The position numbers were made by a program, and so were the translations under genes. The notes under the pieces are model-generated. The model saw nothing but the letters and a program-made list of their open reading frames with translations, made no database searches and was not told where the DNA came from. Shown here in pieces: positions 34,292 through 43,881 of a stretch of DNA of 64,000 nucleotides; within the stretch, counting starts at the first letter, position 1, and each line of letters starts with the position of its first letter. The DNA is from Paraburkholderia kururiensis JCM 10599 = LMG 19447 (GTDB lineage: Bacteria; Pseudomonadota; Gammaproteobacteria; Burkholderiales; Burkholderiaceae). The DNA is taken from assembly GCF_003986935.1 (NCBI RefSeq), contig NZ_RJZE01000004.1, positions 248,001 to 312,000 of the forward strand. The letters are read 5' to 3'.

Positions 34292-36802
34292 TCATGCGGC
34301 CAGATCCATCGCCTTTTCCAGTGCCTCGCGGCGTTTTTGCAGGCCCGTGAGCATATCGAAGTCCGGCGCGAAATCGTCCACCTTGACGGCCTCGGCCGCG
34401 TAGCGCGCGTAGTCGTCGAGCGTCTGCCGTTCGTCTGCATCGATCAAGCCTTGTTGCTGCGCGCTCGCCGTCCAGGCGGCGAGCGCGGCCATGCTTTGCG
34501 GCATCGGCGCGAGCCTGCCCGCGTGCACGGCGTCGCGCAGCCTGCGCTCGATGGCGGCCACGCGCGGACTCAGCGCAAAGACCAGTTCGCCGTAGCCGAT
34601 CGCGTCCACCTCGACAGGCGGCACGTACGAATCCGCGACGAGGCGCTCGCGTGCGGCACCGGGCGTCTGCATCAGCTCGGCAATCTGCGTGCCGAGCGCA
34701 TCGGACGGCGCGCGATGCGGCAGGCCGAACGGGAACGCGAGCACGCGCACGAGCCACGCGACGGCGCGGTTCGGGTAATTCGCGAGCACGCCGTCAATGG
34801 CCTGCTGCGCCGTGAAGAGCGCATCTTCCACGCCCCAGCGCACGAGCGGCAGGTCGTCCTGCTGGCGGCCTTCGTCCTCGTAGCGCTTGAGCGTCGCCGA
34901 GATCAGGTAGAGCTGGGCGAGCACGTCGCCGAGTCGCCCCGAGATGCGCTCGCGCCGCTTGAGGTCGCCGCCCAGCACGAACATCGAAACGTCCGCGAGT
35001 AGCGCGAACACGACGGATAAGCGTGTGGCCGCGCGATAAAACGGCGCGAGCGTGGCGTCGGCGCGCTGGGGCGCGCGAATGAAGCGGCCGCCTGTCAGTC
35101 CGTAGACGAGGCTGCGCACGGCGTTCGAGAGCGTGAAGTTGAGGTGCCCGAAGAACGCCGCATCGAACTCGCGCAGCGCGCGTGGATAGTCCGCTTCGCT
35201 ATGGCTCTCGCGCGTTGCGGTCATTTCCTTGAGCACGTAGGGATGGCAGCGTATCGCCCCCTGGCCGAAGATGATGAGGCAGCGCGTGAGGATATTCGCG
35301 CCTTCCACGGTGATCGCGATGGGCACCTGCTGATAGGCGCGCGCGAGGAAGTTCGACGGTCCCATGCAGATGCCTTTGCCGGCAACGACGTCCATGCCGT
35401 CGTTGATTACTTTGCGGGCGCGCTCGGTGATGTGATATTTCGCGATCGCCGAGATCACCGACGGCTTCTCGCCCAGATCCACGGCCTGCGCGGAGAGCCG
35501 GCGCGCCGCGTCCATCACGTAGAGATGACCACCCATGCGACCGAGTGCTTCCTGCACGCCCTCGAAGCGGCCAATCGCCGTGCGGAACTGGCGGCGCACG
35601 GCGGCGTAGGCGCCGGTGCCGCGCACCGCGAGCTTCGCCATGCCGACGTTCGACGAAGGCAGCGAGATGGCGCGTCCCGCGGCGAGGCACTCCATCAGCA
35701 TGCGCCAGCCGTTGCCCACCTGAGCACGGCCGCCGATCACCCAGTCGAGCGGAATGAAGACGTCCTTGCCCCAGTTCGGGCCGTTCTGGAACACGGCGTT
35801 GAGCGGCCAATGGCGCCGGCCGATCTGCACGCCGGGGTGCGTCGTGGGAATCAGCGCGCAGGTGATGCCGGGTTCGTCGTCGGCGCCGAGCAGATGATCG
35901 GGATCGAGCGCGCGAAACGCGAGGCCGAGTACGGTGGCGATCGGGCCGAGCGTGATGTAGCGCTTCTCCCAGGTCACGCGAAAGCCGAGCGTCTCGCGGC
36001 CTTCGAACAGGCCCTTGCAGACAATGCCGACATCGGGAATGGCAGCCGCGTCGGACCCGGCATAGGGGCTCGTGAGCGCGAAGCACGGAATTTCTTCGCC
36101 GCGTGCGAGACGCGGCAAGTAGTGATTCTTCTGCTCTTCGGTGCCGTAGTGCATGAGCAGTTCGGCGGGGCCGAGCGAATTGGGCACCATCACCGAAACA
36201 GCCGCCGCCGAACAGCGCGTGGCGAGCTTCATGATGACCTGCGAATGTGCGTACGCGGAGAATTCCTTACCGCCGTAGCGCTTCGGAATGATCATGCCGA
36301 GAAAGCCCTGCTCCTTGATGTAGCGCCACGCTTGCGGCGAGAGGTCTTGCCAGACAGCCGTGGTGTCCCAGTCGTTCGCGAGATGGCACAGTTCCTCGCA
36401 TTCGTGATCGAGGAACGCCTGCTCTTCGGCGGTGAGCGTGGCGGGGCCGTGTGCGAGCAGGGCGTCCCAATGCGGGCGTCCGGCGAAGAGTTCGGCATCC
36501 CACCACACGGTGCCGGCTTCGATGGCATCGCGCTCCGTGGGCGACATCTCCGGCAGGATGCGGCGGAACGTATCGAGCACGGGCCTTGTGAGCCATGTGC
36601 GGCGCAGCGGCTTGAGCGCGAGCACCAGCGCGGGCAGCACGATCAGAACAGCGAGCAACGCGGTGCCGGGCGTGCCTGCAACGCCCGCAAGGTGTGCGGC
36701 GCCTACCCACGCGACCGATGCGGCGAGCCACCACCCCGCATGGGCCTCGACGTAAAGCAGCGCGGCCGCGCCGATGACGAACGCAACGATGAACCACGAC
36801 AT
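34292..36802 (-). CDS. fadE: acyl-CoA dehydrogenase, FadE type
   Basis: An 836-residue acyl-CoA dehydrogenase of the large FadE class, which introduces the trans-2 double bond. Two or three N-terminal transmembrane helices (about 1-70) anchor it to the inner membrane; the dehydrogenase domain begins near residue 120, with LTSPYAGSDAAAIPD and YHITERARKVINDGMDVVAGKGI. A long FadE-specific C-terminal domain follows. ATG 36802 follows GGAGG and gives the expected hydrophobic start. Length is close to E. coli FadE (about 815). An unexplained 345-bp spacer separates it from the TetR gene. Confidence 0.93.
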   Translation of the reverse strand: MSWFIVAFVIGAAALLYVEAHAGWWLAASVAWVGAAHLAGVAGTPGTALLAVLIVLPALVLALKPLRRTWLTRPVLDTFRRILPEMSPTERDAIEAGTVWWDAELFAGRPHWDALLAHGPATLTAEEQAFLDHECEELCHLANDWDTTAVWQDLSPQAWRYIKEQGFLGMIIPKRYGGKEFSAYAHSQVIMKLATRCSAAAVSVMVPNSLGPAELLMHYGTEEQKNHYLPRLARGEEIPCFALTSPYAGSDAAAIPDVGIVCKGLFEGRETLGFRVTWEKRYITLGPIATVLGLAFRALDPDHLLGADDEPGITCALIPTTHPGVQIGRRHWPLNAVFQNGPNWGKDVFIPLDWVIGGRAQVGNGWRMLMECLAAGRAISLPSSNVGMAKLAVRGTGAYAAVRRQFRTAIGRFEGVQEALGRMGGHLYVMDAARRLSAQAVDLGEKPSVISAIAKYHITERARKVINDGMDVVAGKGICMGPSNFLARAYQQVPIAITVEGANILTRCLIIFGQGAIRCHPYVLKEMTATRESHSEADYPRALREFDAAFFGHLNFTLSNAVRSLVYGLTGGRFIRAPQRADATLAPFYRAATRLSVVFALLADVSMFVLGGDLKRRERISGRLGDVLAQLYLISATLKRYEDEGRQQDDLPLVRWGVEDALFTAQQAIDGVLANYPNRAVAWLVRVLAFPFGLPHRAPSDALGTQIAELMQTPGAARERLVADSYVPPVEVDAIGYGELVFALSPRVAAIERRLRDAVHAGRLAPMPQSMAALAAWTASAQQQGLIDADERQTLDDYARYAAEAVKVDDFAPDFDMLTGLQKRREALEKAMDLAA

Positions 36803-37147
36803 GGCGTTTTCCTCCCTGATTAGCCTGTCTGCGACCTGTTCACGTCGATGCCGGCGGGCGAGTGCAAGCCCGTGACTGGCGTGAAGCGGTTTTGTTGTTG
36901 TCGGTGTGGGCCGGTCAGCCGGTCTTATAGCCGTCTTGTTAGCGGACCGTGTTTGTCCCTTGTGTTTGTCGATTGTGTTTCGGCGGTCATGTTGCCGGTG
37001 CGGGAGGCATGGCCACATCCGCGCCTCGCACACCGACGCCCGCTTGTCCTCCCACTCAGGTGCCTTTCCAGGTGATGCCGCGGGTGACCTCGCGGGTGCG
37101 GTGCAGGTGCAAAGCAGTCCCCTGCTAAGCGCCTGCTTTGCCCGCGA
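36803..37147. other. 345-bp spacer between TetR gene and fadE
   Basis: No gene is supported. It contains TGTTTGTC repeats near 36950-36985 and presumably a promoter for fadE. I could not identify a PsrA-like site in it. Confidence 0.4.
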
Positions 37148-38074
37148 TCACATCGCGCCGCTTGCGGCCCGATGCAGTGTCGATCCCGAGGCCACGCCGC
37201 CGCCCGGACGCTCCGCTTCACGCGCCGCCGAACCCGGCGGCGCCGCGGACGAGGTGGTCGATGCGTCGCCGGACGGCGCAGGTGGTGTGCTGCCCTCCGC
37301 CTTCAGCGCCGGCGCCGACGTCGTGGCTGTGGCTGCGGCTGCCGTGCTGCACGCCATCGCCTCCACACCATCGCCCGCATCGCCCAGCACGGCCGCGAAC
37401 ATCGCGAGCTGTGCCGAGTCGGGCAGCGGGGCTTTCAGCGCGGACACCATCAGTGAGGCGAGCCGCGCAATCAGTTGCAGGTCGTTCATCGACTTGCCCT
37501 GCGAGAACTCGGAGATGAGGCGGTCCGTATCCGCGCCCGCGAGCACGCCGGAGAGCGCGCCGATGGCGAAGTGCAGGCGCCAGCCCAGTTCCTCGCGCGG
37601 CAGGTGGGGCAGCGCACGCTGAAACGCGGCGAAGAACCGCTCTGCAACCGACGCGTAATGCGCATTCAGAAAGTCGCGAATGAACGACGACGGGTCCGTA
37701 TAGGCGCGGCCCAGGAGCCGCAGAAACGCACGCCCGCCCACGAGCGGGTCGCGCGAAAGACGCAGCGCGGGAATGAACATCGCGCCCAGCACGTGCTCGC
37801 AGGTGAGCCGCTCGCCGAGCAGCGCGTCGAAGCGGTCGAGCAGTTGAAGCCGTGCTTCGTTGAGACGGTCGAGCCGGCGCGAGAGCATTGCGTGGATCAG
37901 CGCTTCCTTGCTGCCGAAGTGATAGTTGACCGCGGCCAGATTGACCTCGGCGCGCGACGTGATCTGCCGCAGCGACATCGCTTCGTAGCCGAACTCGACG
38001 AACAGGGTCTCGGCGGCATCGAGGATGCGGGTTTTCGTGTCGCCGGTGGCCCGGCTCGTGTTGCGGACTGCCAT
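37148..38074 (-). CDS. TetR-family regulator of the fatty-acid cluster
   Basis: A 308-residue regulator. The N-terminal helix-turn-helix (about 15-60) has TRILDAAETLFVEFGYEAMSLRQITSRAEVNLAAVNYHFGSKEAL, the TetR signature. The ligand domain spans about 70-225. An Ala/Thr/Pro/Gly-rich tail of about 80 residues is unusual for the family. GGAGG precedes ATG 38074. By position it should control the beta-oxidation genes; a PsrA/FadR-like role with acyl-CoA as ligand is inferred from context and from the operator-like sequence 58 bp upstream. Confidence 0.87.
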   Translation of the reverse strand: MAVRNTSRATGDTKTRILDAAETLFVEFGYEAMSLRQITSRAEVNLAAVNYHFGSKEALIHAMLSRRLDRLNEARLQLLDRFDALLGERLTCEHVLGAMFIPALRLSRDPLVGGRAFLRLLGRAYTDPSSFIRDFLNAHYASVAERFFAAFQRALPHLPREELGWRLHFAIGALSGVLAGADTDRLISEFSQGKSMNDLQLIARLASLMVSALKAPLPDSAQLAMFAAVLGDAGDGVEAMACSTAAAATATTSAPALKAEGSTPPAPSGDASTTSSAAPPGSAAREAERPGGGVASGSTLHRAASGAM

Positions 38075-38105
38075 GTTGCGCCTCCATTGCCGGTGGCCCG
38101 GCACG

Positions 38106-38145
38106 CAAACAAGCGATTCAAATTTTTAATTGAAACAGGCGTTTT
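38106..38145. promoter_or_regulatory. PsrA-like operator before the TetR gene
   Basis: GAAAC-N4-GTTTT (38132-38145) closely matches the PsrA/fatty-acid TetR consensus (G/C)AAAC-N2-4-GTTT(G/C). A second, weaker copy CAAAC-N4-GATTC starts 26 bp away at 38106. It lies just before the TetR start, suggesting autoregulation. Confidence 0.5.
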
Positions 38146-38323
38146 ACCGAGAATACGAGACAGCGTGGTCGAGCGTGAAGAGGTGAGCGTGGACGGACTC
38201 CTCTAAAAAGGCGGCCCTATGACGTGCCGCAATGCAGGTGCACTGCACAATGTGCTACGCGAAACGCGCTCCGATACTCGACGAGCGCGCCGCGGCACAA
38301 CCGAAAAATCGACGAAAAACAAA

Positions 38324-38358
38324 CGAAAAAAGCCGTCCCGATTCGTCATCGGGACGGC
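38324..38358 (-). terminator. Rho-independent terminator of the MFS gene
   Basis: GCCGTCCCGAT (38332-38342) pairs perfectly with ATCGGGACGGC (38348-38358) around a 5-nt loop; on the minus strand a T-run follows (A-run at 38325-38331). It lies about 110 bp after the MFS stop codon. Confidence 0.88.
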
Positions 38359-38469
38359 CTCGTAAGAACTGCTGTGGCCGGCGGACCAGTGGTCCGCCTG
38401 ATTGAATGCTTGTGGTGTTGCTGCGTTGAAACGGGCGTACGCCGCGTTGTTGTCCGAACGATGGACCCG

Positions 38470-39690
38470 CTAGTCGATCGACAGCACCTGTTTCGCGGAT
38501 TGTGTCATATCTATGCCGCGCCGTTCACGGCTGAAAAGAATCAGCGCGGCGATAACCACGGCCACGGTGCCGGCGACGGCCGCGAGCGCAAACGAGTAGT
38601 CGTTGCCCCGGCTCACGGCAATGGATGCCTGCATCGTGGCATTGACCGAAGCCAGCAGGTTGCCCAGCTGATAGACGAGCCCTGGGAACGTCGCGCGAAT
38701 TTCGTCGGGCGAAATTTCGTTCAGATGCACGGGAATCACGCCCCATGCGCCTTGCACGGAGATCTGCATCAGGAAGGCGCCAGCCGCGAGCGCGACTGCA
38801 CCGCTCGAAAACGCCCACAGCGGCAGCACGGGCAGTGCGATCAGGGCCGCGATGAAGATAGCCCAGCGACGGCCGATCTTTTCGGAGAGCGAGCCGAAGA
38901 ACAGGCCGCCCACAATCGCCCCGACGTTCAGCACGATCGCGATGAGCGAAACCGTATGCGCGTCGAAGTGATGCTGTTCACGCAGGAAGGTCGGGTACAG
39001 GTCCTGGCTGCCGTGCGAGAAGAAGTTGAAGCAGGTCATCAGCACGATGGCGTAGAGCGAGAGGCCCCAGTTGCGCTTGAGCGTCTCGACGAGACCGGGC
39101 CGATGCTTCTTTTCCATGGCCTTCCACGCCGGCGATTCGGGCACGCTTGCACGAATGTAGAGCACGAGCAGCGCGGGCGCCACGCCCACGAAGAACATGC
39201 CGCGCCAGCCGATGTACTGATAGAGCACGCCGAACACCACACTCGCCAGCAGATAGCCGCTCGGGTAGCCCGCTTGCAGGAGACCCGAGACGAAGCCGCG
39301 CGCGTGCGCGGGCACGGTCTCCATGGTGAGTGCCGAGCCCACGCCCCATTCGCCGCCCATCGCGATGCCGAAGAGCGAGCGCATGACGAGCAGCGTGGTG
39401 AGATTGGGCGAGAAGCCCGAGAGCAGTTCGAGCAGCGAGTAGCACGCGATGTTGACCATCAGCGTGGGACGACGTCCGAATTTGTCCGCAAGCCGCCCGA
39501 AGATCAGGGCGCCGATCGGCCGCATGGCAAGCGTAAGGGTGATGGCAAAGGCAACGGCGGGAATTTTCGTATTGAATTCCGCAGCGATATCTTTCAATAC
39601 GAAAACCATGAGAAAGAAATCGAATGCGTCGAGCGTCCAGCCCAGATAGGCGGCGATCGTTACGTTTCTCTGTTCTCGCGTCCAGCTCAT
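38470..39690 (-). CDS. MFS transporter (sialate/lactate:H+ symporter-like)
   Basis: A 406-residue permease with 12 predicted helices. The first part has TLDAFDFFLMVFVLKDIA and GRLADKFGRRPTLM, the MFS loop 2-3 signature, and the central loop contains SEKIGRRWAIF. The pattern resembles the SHS group (NanT/Jen1-like) that takes up organic acids or sialic acid, but the substrate cannot be read from sequence. AGGAGA precedes ATG 39690. It is monocistronic, with its own terminator at 38324-38358. Confidence 0.85.
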   Translation of the reverse strand: MSWTREQRNVTIAAYLGWTLDAFDFFLMVFVLKDIAAEFNTKIPAVAFAITLTLAMRPIGALIFGRLADKFGRRPTLMVNIACYSLLELLSGFSPNLTTLLVMRSLFGIAMGGEWGVGSALTMETVPAHARGFVSGLLQAGYPSGYLLASVVFGVLYQYIGWRGMFFVGVAPALLVLYIRASVPESPAWKAMEKKHRPGLVETLKRNWGLSLYAIVLMTCFNFFSHGSQDLYPTFLREQHHFDAHTVSLIAIVLNVGAIVGGLFFGSLSEKIGRRWAIFIAALIALPVLPLWAFSSGAVALAAGAFLMQISVQGAWGVIPVHLNEISPDEIRATFPGLVYQLGNLLASVNATMQASIAVSRGNDYSFALAAVAGTVAVVIAALILFSRERRGIDMTQSAKQVLSID

Positions 39691-40170
39691 TTGATTTTTC
39701 TCCTGTGTCTGCGGTGCTCCGCGCAGTTGGGCGAAAGCAGCGAGGCGCCCGGCACGCCCCGTGGTGCGGGCTTGCGGCGAGTGTACGCCGACGTTTAAAC
39801 GTCTGCATGAAACTCGCTGCCAAATCGGTACTAATCCCTGGTTAATTCGAGCCGGAATGAAAGCTTGATGTATTTAATGTATTGATAATGTAAATATTGG
39901 GGACTCGTATCAGGCATTTCCCGTGCATATTGCAATGCAATAGATTCGGCAAAAAATTGCGGCGGCCGCTGCGAATGAACGCGCGTATGAACGTGCATAT
40001 GAACGCCCCACGAACGCTTGCATGAACCCGGAAGCCGTGCCATCCGTGCGCGTGGCGCTTCCTTGCGCCGATTAAGCGCGCTTTAAGCCTCGCCCCCTAC
40101 CTTCAAGCGCGACGCGTGGGATGTTTGCGTCCTATGCGCCTCCATCGACGTGACCAGCAAGGAGGTCGAT
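39691..40170. other. 480-bp divergent intergenic region
   Basis: No gene is supported. The stretch 39830-39960 is notably AT-rich for this genome and holds the presumed MFS promoter. ATGAACG recurs at 39974-40024. A perfect Shine-Dalgarno AAGGAGGT for the next gene lies at 40159-40166. Confidence 0.5.
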
Positions 40171-40602
40171 ATGAACAAGCGTGCCATTCTGTGGTTGCCC
40201 GCGGGCGTGCTCGCGGCGGTGTGCGGTTTGCAGTTCGCGTATGGCGCCGAACCGGGCTTGCCGCCCATGCAGCGCGCGGGCGCGATCAGCTATCTGTCGG
40301 GTGGTGTCGGGAGCGACCAGTCCAGCGCGATCAAGAGCGTCATGCACCGTTATCCGCTCGTGCTCGAGTTCGTCGGCAAGACCGGCGCCGACAACGAATA
40401 TCTGGCGGACGTGCCGGTGCATATCGCGGACGCGCACGGCAACAGCTTGCTGACCACGAAGGCCAACGGGCCTTTCATGTTGCTCTCGCTACCGCACGGG
40501 CGCTACGTGGTCAGCGCGAACTACAACGGCAAGACTGAGCGGCGCGAGGTCGATATCGAAGCCGCCACGCGCGCACATGAAATGTTCGTGTGGCAGATGT
40601 AG
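40171..40602 (+). CDS. exported carboxypeptidase-regulatory-like domain protein
   Basis: A 143-residue protein with a signal peptide (about 1-27, ending AYGAE). The mature part has PVHIADAHGNSLLTTKANGPFMLLSLPHGRYVVSANYNGKTE, the pattern of carboxypeptidase-regulatory/transthyretin-like beta-sandwich domains, which often bind ligands or stabilise other domains. The strong AAGGAGGT ribosome-binding site decides ATG 40171 over an in-frame start at 40150. No operon partner is visible. Confidence 0.72.
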   Translation: MNKRAILWLPAGVLAAVCGLQFAYGAEPGLPPMQRAGAISYLSGGVGSDQSSAIKSVMHRYPLVLEFVGKTGADNEYLADVPVHIADAHGNSLLTTKANGPFMLLSLPHGRYVVSANYNGKTERREVDIEAATRAHEMFVWQM

Positions 40603-40684
40603 CGGGTGGCGCGCCGCGTGCAGGCGAAGCGGCGTGCCGCCCTGCGAGCGTGCCGATGCGCGGATTGCCCGGGACGTATCGCGC

Positions 40685-40731
40685 AAAAAGCCGCGCGCCC
40701 GGCTGCTTCGCATGAGCAGGCGGGCGCGCGG
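40685..40731 (-). terminator. terminator between convergent small genes
   Basis: CCGCGCGCCCG (40691-40701) pairs with CGGGCGCGCGG (40721-40731); an inner CTGC/GCAG pair extends the stem. The A-run at 40685-40689 gives a T-run on the minus strand, so it mainly serves the gene at 40758-41090. Confidence 0.75.
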
Positions 40732-40757
40732 ATGAAACGGCGGAAAGGGTGGCGCGA

Positions 40758-41090
40758 TCAGTAGCGCGGAGGCGGACGGTGGTCGTCGCGATGATCGTCG
40801 TGCATGCGGTGCGGCGGACCCGGATCACGCGGATGGTGACGCATCCACTCGTCGTGCGCCCAGTAGCGGCGGCCGTCCCAGTAACGGTCGCCATGCCAGC
40901 CTATCGAGACGTGCAGGTCGACCGGCATCAGATGGGCCGCGGGAGCCTCGGCCGCCATGTAGCCCGGGGCATAGCCGGGTGCATAGCCAGGTACATAGCC
41001 AGGTGCGTGCTGAGCCATGGCCGCGCCTGCGGCAAACAGCGTGCAGCCGCTGGCGAGTGCGGCGACGAAAGGCTTGAGTTTTGATCGCAT
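40758..41090 (-). CDS. small exported protein with PGYA repeats
   Basis: A 110-residue protein with a signal peptide (about 1-26, ending AMAQ). The mature N-terminus has four PGY(A/V/M) repeats encoded by 12-bp units (40960-41007). The rest is rich in His, Asp, Arg, Tyr and Trp, ending RDDHRPPPRY. It may bind metal or polyanions, but no family is recognised. Its terminator is at 40685-40731. Confidence 0.65.
   Translation of the reverse strand: MRSKLKPFVAALASGCTLFAAGAAMAQHAPGYVPGYAPGYAPGYMAAEAPAAHLMPVDLHVSIGWHGDRYWDGRRYWAHDEWMRHHPRDPGPPHRMHDDHRDDHRPPPRY
40960..41007. repeat. 12-bp tandem repeat coding PGYA
   Basis: Four units (40960-40971, 40972-40983, 40984-40995, 40996-41007) of the form TAGCCRGGTRCA encode four Pro-Gly-Tyr repeats in the small exported protein. 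Confidence 0.8.
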
Positions 41091-41478
41091 GAGCGTGTTC
41101 TCCGTTGAAATGGCGGCATGGCGATTGAGCCGCCCTTGCCGCGTCGCGTGGTTTTACTGGTTGCAGTGCGTCCCATGGTACGGATGCGTGCTTGCGCAAA
41201 CGTAATGGGTTGTAAATGAGTGTTCCGCAATATTCGGGGCGTGGGATGCCGCCGCTGCGTGAGCGATCACGGGCTCGCTGCAGCGTGCGGCGAAACACGC
41301 GTGCTTCGCCGCGGGGCAAGCGGTTTCGAGCGCGCAGCGTTCACGACGGCTGGACAATCTGCCGTTACAACGCTCACAGCGCGGAAATCGTGAGTGCTTC
41401 GTGCGTGCGGGCCGTCCGTCGTGCCACGGCCCAACTTCGATGCAGACGTCTGCGATTGGAGAGCGCGCCGGCACCGCG
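41091..41478. other. 388-bp intergenic region
   Basis: Nothing could be supported here beyond the expected promoter of the minus-strand small exported protein; no good hairpin or gene was seen. Confidence 0.4.
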
Positions 41479-42585
41479 CTATACGGTTTGCCGCGTCGCG
41501 ATTGCGCGGCGCATGGCGCGCTCGGGCTGACCATTGTTGCCGTAGCGTCCGACGAGACACAGCGTGCCGATCACGAACGCGTCGCACACAAGGCCCGCGA
41601 GCCAGGGAAAGGGTTGCGCGATGGCCGCGTGCGTGGCCGTGTCCACTGCCACGGAAAGCACGCTGCCCAACACGAAGCACACGAGCCCGCGGCGGCCTAC
41701 CGAGACGATCCACGGCGCCCGGACGGCGAGCTGCCTGACCCAGCCCGCGTGCGTCGCGCGCGCGGCGAGCCATGCGATGGCCACGAAGTTGCCCACGCGC
41801 ACGAAGGCGAGGTTCTGCTTGAGTTCGCCCGCAAGCGGATGCGCTTCGTGCAGGTGGGCCGCTGCAAGAGCGAGCACGAGCGCAAGCGCCGCCACACTGC
41901 AGAGCGCCGCAAGCGGCGAGGCATGGATGCGCGTGTCGATGGGCTGTGCGCGCGCGAGCATGCCGAGCACGAACATCAACTGCCACGCAAACGGATTGAA
42001 CGACCAGGTATCCGACGCGGTGGCCGGCAACAGCGTGAGCGCCTCCGGCGCCAGCCACCATAACGCGATGCTGCTGGCCAGCAGCATCGCGGGGCGGCGT
42101 GCCGCGGCCGGCACGGCGAGCGGTACAGCGAGGGCGAACAGCACGTACATCGGCAGCACCGCGGAGAGATACGGCTGACGCCGGAACGATGCGACCTCCA
42201 GCAAGAGGCCTGCGGGCCGCGCGAGGAAGTCTGTCCAGTCTGTGTAGCGCACGAGCGGCGAGTCGAGGTGCAGGCCGAGCAGCAAGGCGCCGCTCGCGAG
42301 CATCAGCGCCGCCGTGAGCAGATACGCGCCGTAGATCTGGCCGCTGCGTTTCACGAACCGCTTGCGGGCGGCCGATTCGCCGCGCCGCATGCAGACCGCG
42401 GCCCATGCCGCCGCCGATGCGTAGCCGCCGAGAAAGACGAACACCTCCGACGAGTCGCAGTACGCGAAGTTGTGCAGCGTGAACTTCGCAAGGACGCTGC
42501 CGGAGTTGTGGTCCACGGCAATGACGAGGAGGACGAGACCCCGGAAGAAGTCCACTTCGAGCGACCGCCGTACGTCCGTCTGCAT
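41479..42585 (-). CDS. OpgC-family membrane protein
   Basis: A 368-residue polytopic inner-membrane protein with about ten helices. The N-terminus EVDFFRGLVLLVIAVDHNSGS and a following helical pattern match the OpgC protein family, related to membrane acyltransferases that succinylate osmoregulated periplasmic glucans. I choose ATG 42585; an upstream ATG at 42678 adds a basic 31-residue stretch without matching features. A ribosome-binding site is weak. No glucan synthesis gene lies nearby, so the substrate is open. Confidence 0.8.
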   Translation of the reverse strand: MQTDVRRSLEVDFFRGLVLLVIAVDHNSGSVLAKFTLHNFAYCDSSEVFVFLGGYASAAAWAAVCMRRGESAARKRFVKRSGQIYGAYLLTAALMLASGALLLGLHLDSPLVRYTDWTDFLARPAGLLLEVASFRRQPYLSAVLPMYVLFALAVPLAVPAAARRPAMLLASSIALWWLAPEALTLLPATASDTWSFNPFAWQLMFVLGMLARAQPIDTRIHASPLAALCSVAALALVLALAAAHLHEAHPLAGELKQNLAFVRVGNFVAIAWLAARATHAGWVRQLAVRAPWIVSVGRRGLVCFVLGSVLSVAVDTATHAAIAQPFPWLAGLVCDAFVIGTLCLVGRYGNNGQPERAMRRAIATRQTV

Positions 42586-42918
42586 CGTCTGTTGCTCGCA
42601 AGGAAGCCGGCCTCGGCATGCGTGGGCACGCGTCCACGCCATGACGGCGCCACGCGCCGCGGGAGGCGCGGCGCGCATGCGTGCCCGGCGTCAGCCGGCG
42701 TTTCAGAGTGAGCGTTCAGGATACGGGGGCGAAGATGGCGCCAGGCTGACAGCGTCCCGGCAGGGCTGACACGTCTGACACGTCGCGGTGGCGAATGACG
42801 GCATTGCGGACGGCGCCACGCTCGCGAAGGGACGGACGATAACGAAGGGAACGGGACAGAGCAGGCCGACTTAGTACGCAGCCGAGGAAGAGATGAACCA
42901 AAGAAAAACGTGGGCCAA
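42586..42918. other. 333-bp spacer before the tRNA-Leu terminator
   Basis: No gene, promoter or repeat could be supported in this stretch. Confidence 0.4.
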
Positions 42919-42946
42919 AGAAAAAGGCCAGCATGCGCTGGCCTTT
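42919..42946 (-). terminator. terminator of tRNA-Leu copy 1
   Basis: AAAGGCCAGC (42923-42932) pairs with GCTGGCCTTT (42937-42946) around loop ATGC, with T-run on the minus strand. It starts 6 bp after the tRNA 3' end. Confidence 0.85.
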
Positions 42947-42951
42947 GAATC

Positions 42952-43036
<85 letters not shown>

Positions 43037-43100
43037 AGGTGCTCTGCTTTCGCTTGATTCCGTCGCTGGTTCAGCGAGGTGCCGCGAAGCAAAGACCGGC

Positions 43101-43128
43101 ATTATAGCCGAGCGTTTCAGCTTGTCAA
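43101..43128 (-). promoter_or_regulatory. consensus promoter of tRNA-Leu copy 1
   Basis: On the minus strand TTGACA (43123-43128) and TATAAT (43101-43106) are separated by 16 bp, both perfect hexamers. The -35 box lies immediately after the SDR stop codon at 43137. Confidence 0.85.
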
Positions 43129-43136
43129 TCGCGACG

Positions 43137-43835
43137 CTAGTTCAACGAACTCCCGCCGCAGACCATGATCTGCTGTCCCGTGACAGCGCCCGCGTCTTCG
43201 CCCAACAGCCAGGCGACGAGCGACGCCACTTCTTCCACCTTCACGTACCGGCCAATGGGCGGCAGCACCGGCGCGCTGGAGGTGCGTTGCGGATCGTTCA
43301 GCATCGGCGTTTCCGTTGCGGCGGGCGACACCACGTTGACCGTAATGCCGCGTGGTGCCAGTTCGATCGCCCATGAGCGCGCCATGCCCACCATCGCGGC
43401 TTTGGCCGCTGCGTACTGGCTGCGGCCCGCCGCGCCGCCCGACACGCGGCTGCCGATCAGCACGATGCGCCCGCCGTCGCGCATCGAAGGGGCGAGTGCA
43501 TCGGCAAGCGCCGCTGCCGCGCCGACATGCAGGCGCCACATCGCCTCGCCACCGGGCAGATCGAGGCCGCCGAGTCTCGCCGTCTTCATGAAGCCCGCAG
43601 CGTGAACCAGGCCGTCCACCGCGCCTAGCTCGCGGGCCAGCGGCGCAATGGCGTCGATGTCGCCGAGGTCCACGGGCACGTATTGGAAACGCCGAAAGCG
43701 CGGGAAGTGCGCCTCGCCGAAATCGGGCCGGCCGCGGCTCATGCCGATCACCTCGCAGCCGTCTTTTAGCAGCCGCGCCGCAACCGCGTGGCCGATGCCC
43801 GAACTCGCGCCAGTCACTACGATGCGTCTTGTCAT
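43137..43835 (-). CDS. SDR-family NAD(P)-dependent dehydrogenase
   Basis: A 232-residue classical short-chain dehydrogenase with TGASSGIG (cofactor-binding), AAGF in place of NNAG, a Ser in LIGSRVS and YAAAK (Tyr-Lys). I choose ATG 43835 because AGGA lies 8 bp upstream; ATG 43874 adds 13 residues. It is the last gene of the catabolic operon, directly before the tRNA-Leu. It probably oxidises or reduces a sugar-acid or its intermediate; the substrate is unknown. Confidence 0.88.
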   Translation of the reverse strand: MTRRIVVTGASSGIGHAVAARLLKDGCEVIGMSRGRPDFGEAHFPRFRRFQYVPVDLGDIDAIAPLARELGAVDGLVHAAGFMKTARLGGLDLPGGEAMWRLHVGAAAALADALAPSMRDGGRIVLIGSRVSGGAAGRSQYAAAKAAMVGMARSWAIELAPRGITVNVVSPAATETPMLNDPQRTSSAPVLPPIGRYVKVEEVASLVAWLLGEDAGAVTGQQIMVCGGSSLN

Positions 43836-43881
43836 GTGTTGTCCTGCATGCGGGCTCGATTCATTTCGATTCATTCGTGCT

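Noticed and set aside
41216..41530. 104-codon plus-strand frame between the PGYA protein and OpgC genes
   Set aside because: It overlaps the OpgC 3' end, is Arg-rich, and has no ribosome-binding site or family resemblance.
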